A stretch of DNA of 64,000 nt from positions 496,001 through 560,000 of the forward strand of contig AYMW01000002.1 of NCBI GenBank assembly GCA_000496475.1. Reading direction: 5' to 3'. The position numbers and the translations under genes are program-made. Of the stretch, positions 31,000 through 40,944 are shown one piece after another; the first letter of the stretch is position 1, and each line of letters starts with the position of its first letter. This DNA is from Betaproteobacteria bacterium MOLA814 (GTDB lineage: Bacteria > Pseudomonadota > Gammaproteobacteria > Burkholderiales > Burkholderiaceae_C). The notes beneath the pieces were generated by a model. The model ran no database searches. It had not been told where the DNA came from and worked only from the letters and a program-made list of their open reading frames with translations.

Positions 31000-31698
31000 C
31001 TAGTTGCCATTGATCTGCGCCACCGCAGGACCCAACTGGTCTAGGTGATGGATTTCGGCACATGCTCTGGTGTAACCATCAGGCCAAGGGTTGTTGTCAG
31101 GATTCATCCAAATGGTGCGCATACCCACGGCTTGTGCGCCAGCGATGTCATGCGCAGGGTTATCGCCCACATGGATAAAGCTGTCAGCGCCGTGGCCTGT
31201 GTGCGCAAGTGCACGCGCAAAAAAATCTGGATGCGGCTTGCTCACACCAATGTGGGCAGAGTTGAAGTGGAAATCAAACAAATGGCCTATACCAACTTGC
31301 GTCAAGTCGGCGTTACCGTTGGTCAGTGCGCCAATTTGATAGCTAAGTTTCAGGGTAGCAATCTGGTCACGAGTGCCCTCAAACAGCACCACATCATTGC
31401 GCGCAGCAACATACACGTCAAACGCATCAAGCGACAGCGCTTGTGCGTTGTGATAGCCACAACGCGACAGCCCCAACTCAACAAACGCAATACGGGTTTG
31501 GCTTAGATCGTGTGCCATGTCTGGCCTGTTGGCCAACACCTCGTCGCGCAACTGGGCAATGCCTTGGTCGTCATAGGTTTGGGCAAACTTGGGCGCGTGG
31601 CGCTTCATCCACACCAGCATCAGCTCGTTGGCTTTGTGGATAACTGGGGCAATCGCCCACAAGGTGTCGTCTAAATCAAAGGTAATGACTTTAATCAT
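31000..31698 (-). CDS. HAD-superfamily hydrolase (YigB-like phosphatase)
   Basis: A 232-residue HAD phosphatase with motif I FDLDDTLW (nucleophile Asp8), motif II ALTNGNADL, the motif III Lys in GVSKPHPDFF, and motif IV HVGDNPAHDIAGA. An alpha-helical C1 cap is present, giving a subfamily IA enzyme. Closest in character to E. coli YigB, which dephosphorylates FMN and a riboflavin precursor, but HAD substrates cannot be fixed from motifs. It converges on the asparaginase gene and ends 18 bases before the nadE stop, so the two may be co-transcribed from nadE. Confidence 0.88.
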   Translation of the reverse strand: MIKVITFDLDDTLWAIAPVIHKANELMLVWMKRHAPKFAQTYDDQGIAQLRDEVLANRPDMAHDLSQTRIAFVELGLSRCGYHNAQALSLDAFDVYVAARNDVVLFEGTRDQIATLKLSYQIGALTNGNADLTQVGIGHLFDFHFNSAHIGVSKPHPDFFARALAHTGHGADSFIHVGDNPAHDIAGAQAVGMRTIWMNPDNNPWPDGYTRACAEIHHLDQLGPAVAQINGN

Positions 31699-31716
31699 GG
31701 CCGTTGGAATGCCTGG

Positions 31717-33393
31717 TTAGCTTTCAGCAAAAAAACGGTTGGCGATGGGGTATCGCCAGTCTTTGCCAAACCCTCTGTGGCTGACGCGCACGCCCACTGG
31801 CGATTGACGGCGCTTGTATTCATTGATACGAATTAAACGCACAACCTTGGCCACATCGTCCGGGTCAAAACCTTGAGAGACTATGTCGACAGGCGCTGTG
31901 TCGTGCTCCATGTAAGCGGCAATGATGGCATCTAACACGTCGTAGGCAGGCAGGCTGTCTTGATCGGTTTGGTCAGCGCGCAACTCTGCGCTGGGCGGGC
32001 GGGTGATGATGCGCTGAGGAATGGGGTTGTCACATGTCCCAAATGGGTTGTGGGCGTTACGCCACTGGCACAAGGCAAACACGCGGGTTTTCAGCAGATC
32101 TTTGATCACGGCAAAGCCACCAGCCATGTCACCATATAACGTGCAGTAGCCTGTAGCCATTTCGCTTTTGTTGCCAGTTGTCAACACCATGCTGCCAAAC
32201 TTGTTGCTCAAGGCCATCAGCAAGGTGCCGCGAATGCGGGCTTGCAAATTTTCTTCTGTGGTGTCTTCTCCCAAGCCTTCAAACTCGCCCGCCAAAGATT
32301 GCTTGAACGCCTCAAAGTGTGGCGTGATATTCAGCTCGGTATAGCGCACCCCCATACCCCTTGCCATCTCAGCTGCGTCTAGCCACGATATATCAGCCGT
32401 ATAAGGCGACGGCATCATCACGGCGCGCACACGGTCTTTGCCCAAGGCGTCAACCGCAATGGCCAGTACCAAGGCCGAGTCAATGCCGCCAGACAAGCCC
32501 AACACAACGCTGGGAAATTTGTTTTTACCGATGTAGTCACGCACGCCCAGCACCAAGGCCTGCCACAAGTCGGCTAGCTCGTCTTCAAGCGGCGCAACGG
32601 GATTGTTGTTGGAGTTGGAGTTGGAGTCGGCAACATCTAAATCCCAAATGCTGAGTTGCTCCACAAAACCCGGCGCTCTGGCTGTGACATTGCCTTGGGC
32701 GTTGAGCATAAAACTGCGACCTTCAAACACCAGCTCGTCTTGCCCGCCTACCATGTGGGCGTAAACAAGTGGCAGCGGCACACGCTTGACCAGCTGTGCC
32801 ATGGCAACTTCACGCTGTGCACTTTTGCCCATGTGAAAGGGCGATGCATTGATCACCACCAGCGCTTGTGCGCCTGCGGCTTGCGTGTCTAGGGCGGGCT
32901 GCTCAAACCACGCGTCCTCGCAAATGAGCAACCCCACTTGCATGCCTGCCACTTCAAATACACAAGGCTTGTTGCCGGGCGCAAAGTAGCGCCGTTCATC
33001 AAATACCTGGTAGTTGGGTAACTCCCGCTTGGCATAGCTTGTTACCACTTGACCGGCGTGCAGCACGGTGGCCATGTTGAGGCACGGTGCTGTAGCCACA
33101 CTGTCGGTGCGAACCGTCGCGTCTGTGCGCGCAGTGGCGTGTCCCACCACAATGTGCAGGCCTTCTAAGTGGGCAGTCAGCGAGGCAATTGTTTTCAAGG
33201 CATCATCAGATGCAGTTGTAAACTGCGTGCGCAGGTACAAGTCCTCAGCTGCGTAGCCAGACAACGCCAACTCAGGCGTGAGCAGTAACTGCGCCCCTGC
33301 GCTGTGCGCGTCCTTGGCCGCTTGGACGATGCGCTGGGCGTTGCCGGCGAGATCGCCAACAACAAAATTAAATTGAGCAACAGAAATGCGCAT
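31717..33393 (-). CDS. nadE: Glutamine-dependent NAD+ synthetase
   Basis: NadE amidates nicotinate adenine dinucleotide to NAD+. The 558-residue product from the ATG at 33393 (MRISVAQFNFVVG) is the two-domain form: an N-terminal nitrilase-type glutaminase with catalytic Glu, Lys (YAKRELPNYQVFDE) and Cys (LLICEDAWFEQ), then a C-terminal synthetase with the pyrophosphate loop GLSGGIDSALV. Between the domains is a Ser/Asn repeat (SNSNSNNN) encoded by three tandem TTGGAG hexamers (32609-32626 on the plus strand). An upstream in-frame extension of 30 codons is rejected because it would overlap the divergent gene. Confidence 0.95.
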   Translation of the reverse strand: MRISVAQFNFVVGDLAGNAQRIVQAAKDAHSAGAQLLLTPELALSGYAAEDLYLRTQFTTASDDALKTIASLTAHLEGLHIVVGHATARTDATVRTDSVATAPCLNMATVLHAGQVVTSYAKRELPNYQVFDERRYFAPGNKPCVFEVAGMQVGLLICEDAWFEQPALDTQAAGAQALVVINASPFHMGKSAQREVAMAQLVKRVPLPLVYAHMVGGQDELVFEGRSFMLNAQGNVTARAPGFVEQLSIWDLDVADSNSNSNNNPVAPLEDELADLWQALVLGVRDYIGKNKFPSVVLGLSGGIDSALVLAIAVDALGKDRVRAVMMPSPYTADISWLDAAEMARGMGVRYTELNITPHFEAFKQSLAGEFEGLGEDTTEENLQARIRGTLLMALSNKFGSMVLTTGNKSEMATGYCTLYGDMAGGFAVIKDLLKTRVFALCQWRNAHNPFGTCDNPIPQRIITRPPSAELRADQTDQDSLPAYDVLDAIIAAYMEHDTAPVDIVSQGFDPDDVAKVVRLIRINEYKRRQSPVGVRVSHRGFGKDWRYPIANRFFAES

Positions 33394-33420
33394 AAGTGAC
33401 AAAATTTGGGAAGCAAAGCA

Positions 33421-34638
33421 ATGAGCGTTAACAATTATGTCACCCGTGTCATAGAAGATCCCGCCGGCATTGCACAAGACCATTGGGACAGCTTGCTAAC
33501 CGCCTGCAACCAACACGGCCAGTCTGCGAATGGCACCCTGAACCCCTTCGTTCGCCATGCTTACTTGGCAGCCATGCACAGCAGCGCCAGCGCTGTAACT
33601 CAAACGGGCTGGCAAGCCTATTTCGTGAGCTTGTGGGACACCAGTCAGGCCCAAGAGCAGCTGGTAGGGGTGTGCCCCATGTACATTAAAGCGCACTCTT
33701 ACGGCGAATATGTCTTTGACTTCGCTTGGGCCAGAGCCTACCAAGAGCACGGCTTGGCGTACTACCCCAAGGCGGTCATTGCCCCCCCCTTCACCCCAGT
33801 GCCAGGTCCACGCCTGATTGCAGCAACGCAGGCAAACAAGACCGCGTTGCTGGCAGCCACGCTGGCCACCTGCAAAGACTTGGGGGTGTCCTCCATGCAC
33901 GCCTTGTTTATCGACGACAGCGACCGTGAAGCATGCCAAGCTCACGGCCTGCTGATGCGGCAAACCGTCCAATTTCACTGGCACAACACCACGCCAGGTT
34001 ACGCAAGCTTTGACGCATTTTTGACAACCATGACGCAGGACAAACGCAAAAAAATAAAACAAGAGCGGCGCAAAGTAGCCGATGCAGGTGTCAGGTTTGA
34101 GTCCAAACGCGGCCTGGCCATCACAGAGCAAGACTGGGCGTTGTTTTACCGCTGCTATGAACAAACTTATGTAGAACACGGCAATGCGCCCTACCTAACG
34201 CCGGCATTTTTTGAAGCCATGCGCGACCACATGCCTGAAAACTGGGTGATGTTTGTTGCCTACACAGACACCGATCAAGCATTTGCTTGCAGCTTGGTGG
34301 GCTTAGAAGTAGATGGGCACGGACAAGCAGTTGCTGCTTTTGGACGCTACTGGGGCGCATTGGCCAGGGTAGATTGTTTGCACTTTGAAGCCTGCTACTA
34401 CCAGCCACTAATGTGGTGCATAGAGAATGGCGTGCAGCGTTTTGAAGGCGGTGCCCAAGGCGAACACAAAATGGCCAGGGCTTTGATGCCACAAACAACT
34501 TACAGCGCACATTGGCTGGCGCACCAGTCGTTCGCTGATGCCGTAGACCGTTACTTGGAACGCGAAACCCAAGGCATGCAGGCCTATGTGCAAGACCTGC
34601 AAGCTCGAAACCCGTTCAAGGCCAGCCAACCGCTATAG
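33421..34638 (+). CDS. FemAB/GNAT-like N-acyltransferase (COG3146, DUF482)
   Basis: A protein of 405 residues from the ATG at 33421 (MSVNNYVTRV). It resembles the COG3146 'predicted N-acyltransferase / peptidogalycan biosynthesis' family, with FVRHAYLAAM near the start, GEYVFDFAWARAYQEHGLAYYPKAVIAPPFTPVPG, KRKKIKQERRKV in the middle and FEGGAQGEHKMARAL near the end. The two-lobed GNAT/FemAB fold is inferred. No member has an established substrate as far as I know. It is divergent from nadE with only 27 bases between the starts, so the two promoters must overlap the coding ends. Confidence 0.85.
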   Translation: MSVNNYVTRVIEDPAGIAQDHWDSLLTACNQHGQSANGTLNPFVRHAYLAAMHSSASAVTQTGWQAYFVSLWDTSQAQEQLVGVCPMYIKAHSYGEYVFDFAWARAYQEHGLAYYPKAVIAPPFTPVPGPRLIAATQANKTALLAATLATCKDLGVSSMHALFIDDSDREACQAHGLLMRQTVQFHWHNTTPGYASFDAFLTTMTQDKRKKIKQERRKVADAGVRFESKRGLAITEQDWALFYRCYEQTYVEHGNAPYLTPAFFEAMRDHMPENWVMFVAYTDTDQAFACSLVGLEVDGHGQAVAAFGRYWGALARVDCLHFEACYYQPLMWCIENGVQRFEGGAQGEHKMARALMPQTTYSAHWLAHQSFADAVDRYLERETQGMQAYVQDLQARNPFKASQPL

Positions 34639-34698
34639 ATCCGCAGCACGCTGTTCGCCGGGTGTGCATACGGCGGGTACAAAACAGGTCTGAGGCAA

Positions 34699-34723
34699 TG
34701 GGCAGTACATACTGAACTGCCCA
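34699..34723. terminator. Hairpin between convergent DUF482 gene and ppa
   Basis: Perfect 8-bp arms (34699-34706 with 34716-34723, nine-base loop) in the gap between two convergent genes. There is no T tract on either strand, so intrinsic termination is unlikely, but the position suits a 3'-end stabilising hairpin. Confidence 0.35.
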
Positions 34724-34755
34724 AAGTCGCTGGTGTTCTGGGGTGTAAACCAGAC

Positions 34756-35286
34756 TCAGGCTGCGTTGTAGTTGGCAATACCATCTACGATTTCTTTGTG
34801 CGCGGCATCAGGTCCTTCCCAACCCAATATCTTGACCCATTTGCCCTCTTCAAGATCTTTGTAATGCTCAAAAAAGTGTGCGATCGTTTTGAGCCGCATT
34901 GGGTTCATATCGTCAGGTTTTTGCCACTGGCTGTAAATTGACAACAATTTATCAATTGGAACTGCCAGCACTTTCCCATCTTCGCCAGCTTCATCCTCCA
35001 TTTTCAAAATGCCAATTGCGCGGCAAGTCACCACAACGCCAGGCAGCAAAGGCACAGGTGTAATGACCAGCACATCAACAGGATCTCCATCACCAGACAA
35101 TGTCTTGGGCACATAACCGTAATTTGTCGGGTAGTGCATCGATGTGCTCATAAAACGATCCACAAAAATCGCGCCAGTTTCTTTATCTACCTCGTACTTT
35201 ATCGGATCAGCATTCATGGGTATTTCAATGATGACATTGAACATATTTGGCGCGTCAGCGCCATAAGACACAAGGTTTAAAGACAT
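34756..35286 (-). CDS. ppa: Inorganic pyrophosphatase (soluble, family I)
   Basis: Hydrolyses pyrophosphate in the cytosol. The 176-residue product shows [45 protein letters not shown] (metal-binding Asp cluster) and [16 protein letters not shown], full length for the family. It is divergent from the membrane pyrophosphatase gene, with about 240 bases of shared upstream DNA. Confidence 0.97.
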   Translation of the reverse strand: MSLNLVSYGADAPNMFNVIIEIPMNADPIKYEVDKETGAIFVDRFMSTSMHYPTNYGYVPKTLSGDGDPVDVLVITPVPLLPGVVVTCRAIGILKMEDEAGEDGKVLAVPIDKLLSIYSQWQKPDDMNPMRLKTIAHFFEHYKDLEEGKWVKILGWEGPDAAHKEIVDGIANYNAA

Positions 35287-35528
35287 GCTAGCGTTGCTTT
35301 ACTGTAATGAAATAGAAATGAGGAATGGGTATTTTACCTATAAGTGCTTACCCTAAATCCACACACAGATGACGCCAAAGTCACCACATCGACATACAGA
35401 TTGATTTATATTGAAATTGTTGGCCAATTACCTACCCTACAAGCTTGTAACAACGGTGAGGAAGCAACTCAGCGGTGGTGCCTGCTGTTTTGCATCACTG
35501 GAACGAAGTTACAACCTTGGAGATTTTT

Positions 35529-37598
35529 ATGGCTGGTAATTTAGCACTGACCCTGGCTGTCGTGTGTGGACTCATAGCTGTCGCTTATGGGGTGTGGGCA
35601 CGACGATGGATTCTTTCCCAGGATGCGGGCTCGCCTCGCATGCAAGAAATTGCGTCCGCAATTCAAACCGGCGCTGCTGCCTATTTGGCGCGTCAATACA
35701 AAACGATTGCAGTGGTCGGTGTCATTCTTGCGATTCTGATCGCTTTGGTTTTGGACCCCATGAGCGCTGTCGGCTTCGTGATTGGCGCCGCCCTGTCGGG
35801 CGCCTGCGGTTTTATTGGTATGAACGTTTCTGTCAAGGCAAACGTGCGTACAGCTCAAGCGGCAACAAAGGGTATAGGCCCAGCGCTTGATGTGGCATTT
35901 CGAGGTGGCGCCATCACGGGCATGCTGGTAGTCGGCCTTGGCTTACTTGGCGTCACAGGGTTTTACTGGTTGTTAGTCGGCAGCGCGCCCCAAACCACAG
36001 GCACTGCCTTGGCTGAACAAATCAACCCGCTGATTGGCTTTGCATTTGGCTCGTCATTAATCTCGATCTTTGCCCGTCTGGGCGGTGGCATTTTCACCAA
36101 GGGCGCAGACGTGGGTGCCGACTTGGTTGGCAAAGTCGAAGCAGGGATCCCCGAGGATGATCCGCGCAACCCCGCAGTGATCGCCGATAACGTTGGCGAC
36201 AACGTTGGCGACTGTGCTGGTATGGCCGCTGACCTCTTCGAAACATATGCGGTCACTCTGATTGCGACCATGGTGTTAGGAGCCTTAATGGTGGGTGGCG
36301 CAGGCATCAACGCGGTTACATACCCTCTTGCTTTAGGGGCTGTGTCCATCATCGCTTCCATTATTGGATGCTTTTTTGTCAAAGCAACTCCCGGCATGAA
36401 GAACGTGATGCCCGCGTTGTACAAAGGTTTGGCCGTGGCAGGCGGCCTGTCGCTGGTCGCGTTTTACTTCGTCACCATGTGGCTGATTCCCGACGATGCG
36501 TTGGGCGCAAGTGGCAGCCAAATGGCGCTCTTCGCGTCGTGCACAGTAGGTTTGGTGCTCACGGCTGGACTGGTGTGGATAACGGAGTACTACACGGGTA
36601 CGCAGTACCCACCGGTTAAACACATTGCACAGGCGTCTACAACGGGACACGGCACCAACATCATTGCAGGCTTGGGCGTTTCTATGCGCTCAACGGCATG
36701 GCCTGTTCTGTTCGTGTGCCTAGCAATCTGGGCCGCTCACCAATTCGCGGGCTTGTACGGCATCGCTATCGCAGCGACATCTATGCTCAGCATGGCAGGC
36801 ATCGTTGTGGCACTCGATGCCTATGGCCCGATTACGGACAATGCAGGCGGTATTGCCGAAATGTCTGATATGCCTGCCAGCGTGCGCGACATCACTGATC
36901 CACTTGATGCGGTGGGCAACACCACAAAAGCCGTTACAAAGGGCTATGCCATAGGCTCAGCAGGATTGGCTGCCCTGGTTTTATTTGCTGACTACACGCA
37001 CAAACTAGAAGCATACGGCACAGCGGTGTCGTTTGACTTGAGCAACCCCATGGTCATCATCGGGCTATTTATAGGTGGTTTGATCCCCTACCTGTTCGGT
37101 GCTATGGCCATGGAGGCTGTAGGTCGAGCGGCCGGATCCGTTGTGGTTGAAGTTCGTCGCCAATTTAAAGAGATACCCGGCATCATGGATGGGACACAAC
37201 AACCAGAATATGGCCGCGCTGTGGACCTGCTCACAACGGCGGCCATCAAGGAAATGATGATCCCTTCTTTGTTGCCGGTCGTTGCACCCATTTTGGTCGG
37301 GTTGATTTTAGGTCCCGCCGCTTTAGGTGGGCTGTTAATGGGCACCATAGTGACTGGTCTGTTTGTGGCCATTTCAATGTGCACGGGCGGTGGCGCATGG
37401 GACAACGCTAAGAAATACATAGAAGATGGCAATTACGGCGGTAAGGGCTCCGAAACACATAAAGCAGCAGTGACAGGAGACACAGTCGGTGACCCTTATA
37501 AAGATACGGCTGGCCCTGCAATCAACCCGCTCATTAAAATCATCAACATTGTCGCCTTGTTAATTGTCCCACTCATGATGCAAATCCATGGCGGATAA
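35529..37598 (+). CDS. hppA: Membrane-bound proton-translocating pyrophosphatase, K+-independent type
   Basis: An integral-membrane pyrophosphatase of 689 residues that couples pyrophosphate hydrolysis to H+ pumping. From the ATG at 35529 ([11 protein letters not shown]) about sixteen hydrophobic segments are visible. [35 protein letters not shown] is the catalytic signature (seen in two consecutive parts), and NDNAGG-like [11 protein letters not shown] follows. [10 protein letters not shown] carries Lys where K+-dependent enzymes have Ala, which marks the K+-independent, H+-pumping class. It ends in the terminator at 37641-37676. Confidence 0.94.
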   Translation: MAGNLALTLAVVCGLIAVAYGVWARRWILSQDAGSPRMQEIASAIQTGAAAYLARQYKTIAVVGVILAILIALVLDPMSAVGFVIGAALSGACGFIGMNVSVKANVRTAQAATKGIGPALDVAFRGGAITGMLVVGLGLLGVTGFYWLLVGSAPQTTGTALAEQINPLIGFAFGSSLISIFARLGGGIFTKGADVGADLVGKVEAGIPEDDPRNPAVIADNVGDNVGDCAGMAADLFETYAVTLIATMVLGALMVGGAGINAVTYPLALGAVSIIASIIGCFFVKATPGMKNVMPALYKGLAVAGGLSLVAFYFVTMWLIPDDALGASGSQMALFASCTVGLVLTAGLVWITEYYTGTQYPPVKHIAQASTTGHGTNIIAGLGVSMRSTAWPVLFVCLAIWAAHQFAGLYGIAIAATSMLSMAGIVVALDAYGPITDNAGGIAEMSDMPASVRDITDPLDAVGNTTKAVTKGYAIGSAGLAALVLFADYTHKLEAYGTAVSFDLSNPMVIIGLFIGGLIPYLFGAMAMEAVGRAAGSVVVEVRRQFKEIPGIMDGTQQPEYGRAVDLLTTAAIKEMMIPSLLPVVAPILVGLILGPAALGGLLMGTIVTGLFVAISMCTGGGAWDNAKKYIEDGNYGGKGSETHKAAVTGDTVGDPYKDTAGPAINPLIKIINIVALLIVPLMMQIHGG

Positions 37599-37640
37599 TT
37601 AAGAGTGTTTTCGTGTGCCAATCCGTATGGACACTTTGAA

Positions 37641-37676
37641 AAAAAGCGCAAAGCCTGTCAGGTTTTGCGCTTTTTA
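37641..37676 (+). terminator. Intrinsic terminator after hppA
   Basis: A 12-bp stem (37641-37652 with 37664-37675) whose right arm ends in five T. It lies 43 bases after the hppA stop and 40 before moaA, so moaA needs its own promoter or read-through. Confidence 0.85.
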
Positions 37677-37717
37677 ATTCTTCAAACCTGTAACAAAAAA
37701 TTTAGACAACAGCAACT

Positions 37718-38872
37718 ATGACCGACAGGTATATTCCCATCATTGATCAACGCAAGGCATCTAGCAGCGCTGAAGTTGCGCAACTCATCCAGCAGGGCAA
37801 ACTGACTGTTAATGACAAAGTTGTAGACCGTTTGTCTAGGCCGTTTCGTGACCTGCGTATCAGTGTGACCGACCGCTGTAACTTTCGATGCAGCTATTGC
37901 ATGCCTAAAAGTGTGTTTGACCGTGACTATGCCTACTTGCCACAAAAAGATTTGCTGCGATTCGAAGAGATTACAACCATAGCTGCAGCTGCAACACGGC
38001 TTGGGGTGAAGAAAATTCGCATCACTGGGGGCGAACCCTTGTTGCGTAAAAACCTAGAAGTTTTAATTGCCCAGCTGAGTGAACTGCGAACCACTCATGG
38101 CGAGCCACTTGATTTGACATTGACGACCAATGCAAGCTTGCTGAAACGAAAGGCTCAAAGCCTCAAAGATGCTGGACTTAAGCGCTTAACGATCAGTTTA
38201 GATGCGATGGACGATGCCATATTTAGGCAGATGAATGACATGGACTTCCCCGTATCCGACGTGCTTCAAGGCATAGATACAGCGCTTGCAGTCGGCTTTG
38301 AGGACATCAAGGTCAACATGGTTGTCAAACGTGGCACCAACGAAAGTCAAATTGTGCCTATGGCGGCGCACTTTCGAGGCTCGGGCGTAGCTTTGCGCTT
38401 TATTGAGTACATGGATGTGGGCGCGAGCAACGGCTGGCGTATGGACGAGGTTTTGCCAAGCTCAGAAGTTCTAGCGTTGTTGCAAACGCGTTGGAAGCTG
38501 AAAGCCTTACCTGCAAAGAGTGTGGGTGAGACAGCCAAGCGTTATGGGTATTTAAATGACCGTGGTGACTTAGACCCCAATTTAGGTGAGGTGGGTTTTA
38601 TATCCAGCGTGACACAGGCCTTTTGCGGCGACTGCAACCGTGCACGGCTGTCGACCGACGGGCGACTTTTTAGCTGTCTTTTTGCAACCGATGGGGCAAA
38701 TATAAGAGACCTTGTCCGTGATGCCTCAACAGAAGACATTGACACGTTGGCACACCACCTTGCCCACCTGTGGCAGGGCCGCTCAGACCAATACTCGGCG
38801 CTGCGTCAAGCCGGGGTATTACCCGCTGGCAACGCCAAGCAGCGTATTGAAATGAGCTATATTGGCGGTTGA
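37718..38872 (+). CDS. moaA: GTP 3',8-cyclase (molybdenum cofactor synthesis)
   Basis: MoaA is a radical SAM enzyme that starts molybdopterin synthesis from GTP. The 384-residue product has the radical SAM cluster motif CNFRCSYC (Cys54, Cys58, Cys61), TGGEPLLRKNL, and the C-terminal second Fe-S cluster Cys residues in FCGDCNRARLS and LFSC. It ends in GG, the conserved catalytic tail. About 45 residues precede the radical SAM domain, slightly longer than E. coli MoaA. No other mo genes are adjacent. Confidence 0.96.
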   Translation: MTDRYIPIIDQRKASSSAEVAQLIQQGKLTVNDKVVDRLSRPFRDLRISVTDRCNFRCSYCMPKSVFDRDYAYLPQKDLLRFEEITTIAAAATRLGVKKIRITGGEPLLRKNLEVLIAQLSELRTTHGEPLDLTLTTNASLLKRKAQSLKDAGLKRLTISLDAMDDAIFRQMNDMDFPVSDVLQGIDTALAVGFEDIKVNMVVKRGTNESQIVPMAAHFRGSGVALRFIEYMDVGASNGWRMDEVLPSSEVLALLQTRWKLKALPAKSVGETAKRYGYLNDRGDLDPNLGEVGFISSVTQAFCGDCNRARLSTDGRLFSCLFATDGANIRDLVRDASTEDIDTLAHHLAHLWQGRSDQYSALRQAGVLPAGNAKQRIEMSYIGG

Positions 38873-38937
38873 TGCAGCCGCGTGTGCTGCAGTCATTTGC
38901 CAAAGCGACACGTTGTTGCCACTTGAACCTGCGCTGT

Positions 38938-39375
38938 TTAAATGCTTGAGACGCCCTTGTTGGCCAGCATATCGGCGCGTTCGTTGCCTGGGTTGCCTGC
39001 ATGGCCCTTAACCCAGCGCCAGGTCAACTCGTGTTCTGTATTGCACACCAGTTCGTCCAATATGAGCCACAGATCGACGTTTTTAACGGGCTGTTTGGCC
39101 GCTGTTTTCCAGCCCCGGGCTTTCCAACCCTTGACCCACTCTGTGATGCCTTTGCGCACGTACTCGCTGTCAAGATAGAGCGTCACTTTACAAGGGCGCT
39201 TCAGTGACCGCAAAGCCTCGATGACTGCCATCATCTCCATGCGGTTGTTGGTGGTGTTGGGTTCGCCACCAAACAGTTCTTTTTCAGCACCTGCGCTTTG
39301 AAAAAATACCCCCCAGCCGCCTGGGCCAGGGTTGCCTTTGCAAGCGCCGTCTGTGTATATGGTGATGTCATTCAT
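38938..39375 (-). CDS. rnhA: Ribonuclease HI
   Basis: Cleaves the RNA strand of RNA-DNA hybrids. From the ATG at 39375 ([17 protein letters not shown]) the product is 145 residues with the four catalytic acidic positions: Asp in [10 protein letters not shown], Glu in [13 protein letters not shown], Asp in [11 protein letters not shown], and Asp in [12 protein letters not shown]. The frame is open 65 codons upstream, but that part overlaps the methyltransferase gene; its stop overlaps this ATG as ATGA, which fixes the start. Confidence 0.96.
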   Translation of the reverse strand: MNDITIYTDGACKGNPGPGGWGVFFQSAGAEKELFGGEPNTTNNRMEMMAVIEALRSLKRPCKVTLYLDSEYVRKGITEWVKGWKARGWKTAAKQPVKNVDLWLILDELVCNTEHELTWRWVKGHAGNPGNERADMLANKGVSSI

Positions 39376-40271
39376 GGATTGGCATTGTCGTTCATTACGC
39401 GAGCCGGTTGTTTGGCTGGTGCCCGACCTCTCACGCGCTTGCGACTCCAAGTTGGCCCCATCACACGCATACCCTTGACTTTTTTGACGGCAACCAGCGT
39501 GTAAACGGCACCCACGACAGGCAACCACTTGGCACCGTGCGTGTCCATAGGGGCCAGGCGCTGCGCCCAAATGGGAGAGGACAGGCCAGGACGGAACATA
39601 CCTGTATTGACCAACTGCACTTCAAAACCCAACAGTTTGAGCCAGTCACGCAAGCGCCATAAACCAATCCACTGCTTAGCAGCTACATCAAAAGGTGCGT
39701 GCGCCACGCCGCGTTGAATGCCAAGGCGTTGCGCGAAATCAAAACGACTTTGCCGCAATGACCACAGGCTCAACGGATTCAAGCCCGCAATCACCACATG
39801 GCCTTCAGGCACGAGCACTCGAGCCACTTCCCGCAATGTGGCGTGGGGGTCTGCAGCGCGCTCTAATGTGTGCGGCATCAACACCAAATCTAAACTTGCT
39901 GATTCGAAAGGCAGCGCATGGCTATCGCAATCGAGGTCGACGGCGCGACATGACTGTGACTCATTTGGCTCAACCGACTCAATGGAATGACGAAGCGAGC
40001 GCCAGCCGCCGCCATAGCTGTCCACATCGGCCAACCACTGGTGCGGTATGCGATTGACCCGCAAGCCGTCAAGCTCCAGCATGCCCAACTGAACCGCATG
40101 ATAGCCAAATAAATTGACCACAGCTTGATCGCATTGTTGGGCCAACCAATCCAGCCAGCACTGCCTCAGTAACTCATGTGAATGAACTTGCAAAGTTGAA
40201 ACTGCTTTAAAAAAATAGAAAAAACCAATACCGTGACGGTACCCAGCTGACGCTCTATTGTGTAGCCACAT
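39372..40271 (-). CDS. SAM-dependent methyltransferase (YafS-like, class I)
   Basis: Up to 299 residues with a class I methyltransferase core: the post-I region [30 protein letters not shown], then the FHL-type [25 protein letters not shown]. The glycine-rich SAM loop usually at the start of the core is poorly kept. The C-terminal 60 residues are basic ([13 protein letters not shown]). It is coupled to rnhA by an ATGA overlap, an order conserved in many proteobacteria. The start at 40271 is uncertain, as no internal ATG falls before residue 63 and GTG or TTG starts are possible. Confidence 0.78.
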   Translation of the reverse strand: MWLHNRASAGYRHGIGFFYFFKAVSTLQVHSHELLRQCWLDWLAQQCDQAVVNLFGYHAVQLGMLELDGLRVNRIPHQWLADVDSYGGGWRSLRHSIESVEPNESQSCRAVDLDCDSHALPFESASLDLVLMPHTLERAADPHATLREVARVLVPEGHVVIAGLNPLSLWSLRQSRFDFAQRLGIQRGVAHAPFDVAAKQWIGLWRLRDWLKLLGFEVQLVNTGMFRPGLSSPIWAQRLAPMDTHGAKWLPVVGAVYTLVAVKKVKGMRVMGPTWSRKRVRGRAPAKQPARVMNDNANP

Positions 40272-40944
40272 ACAAGACAGTGCATGGAAAGTCTTAAATC
40301 GCCGAATTTTTTAAAACTCCGGTTGACAACGACGACAGCTAGCAACTGTTGCACGCTGGCACCAGCGACTCAGTTGTCGATCCAAACCGTAGAAGCAGCA
40401 TGGCCTGAGCTGGACGTCCAGCAAAGAAATTAGGCAGCTACATCACCACCCCAACTGGGACTGTTGCCGGGCCTGAAGTAAAGTGAGGGTTGACGTGTAC
40501 GTCCCTAGACCGGTGAGTGTGCCATGTCGGGCCAGAACACCGGCTGCAAAGCAGCACACTGTGTCGTGCGACAGCCTTCCTATTAGCAACACAGCCGGTG
40601 TGGCGATGCATGAGCGCTCCACCCTGGACTGTACTGGCCATGCCAGCAAGTGCTGGCAAGTGCAACGGTTACGCTGATGAGCTGGCACAATTACACAATG
40701 ACAAGGCTGCAGACACCGACAATCAACCATTACTGAGGTACAGTTCTACGTTGCGTCTGAACTGACACACGGTCTGCCACTGCTGCCTAATGTCTTTTAT
40801 AACGACTGATAAATCAATTCTTTCTTGCGCGATGATCACGATACAACTGCAGACCGCATGTCGGCGCATGTCCCCCCTACCGCCTGCGCAGCCTAACGCC
40901 CTATGTGGTGCTATGCGTAAGTAACAAATGAACTCTAAAAACTG
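40272..40944. other. Intergenic region without recognisable gene (about 670 bp)
   Basis: Lies between divergent methyltransferase and mltD genes, where many relatives have gloB (glyoxalase II). No glyoxalase II motif (THHHxDH) is present in any frame I read. A perfect 8-bp hairpin (40641-40648 with 40651-40658) with a two-base spacer is visible, without a T tract. The right end should hold the mltD promoter. I cannot assign a gene. Confidence 0.5.

Noticed and set aside
39376-39570. N-terminal extension of rnhA by 65 codons
   Set aside because: Lies wholly inside the methyltransferase gene in another frame; the ATGA overlap and the invariant RNase H start point to 39375.
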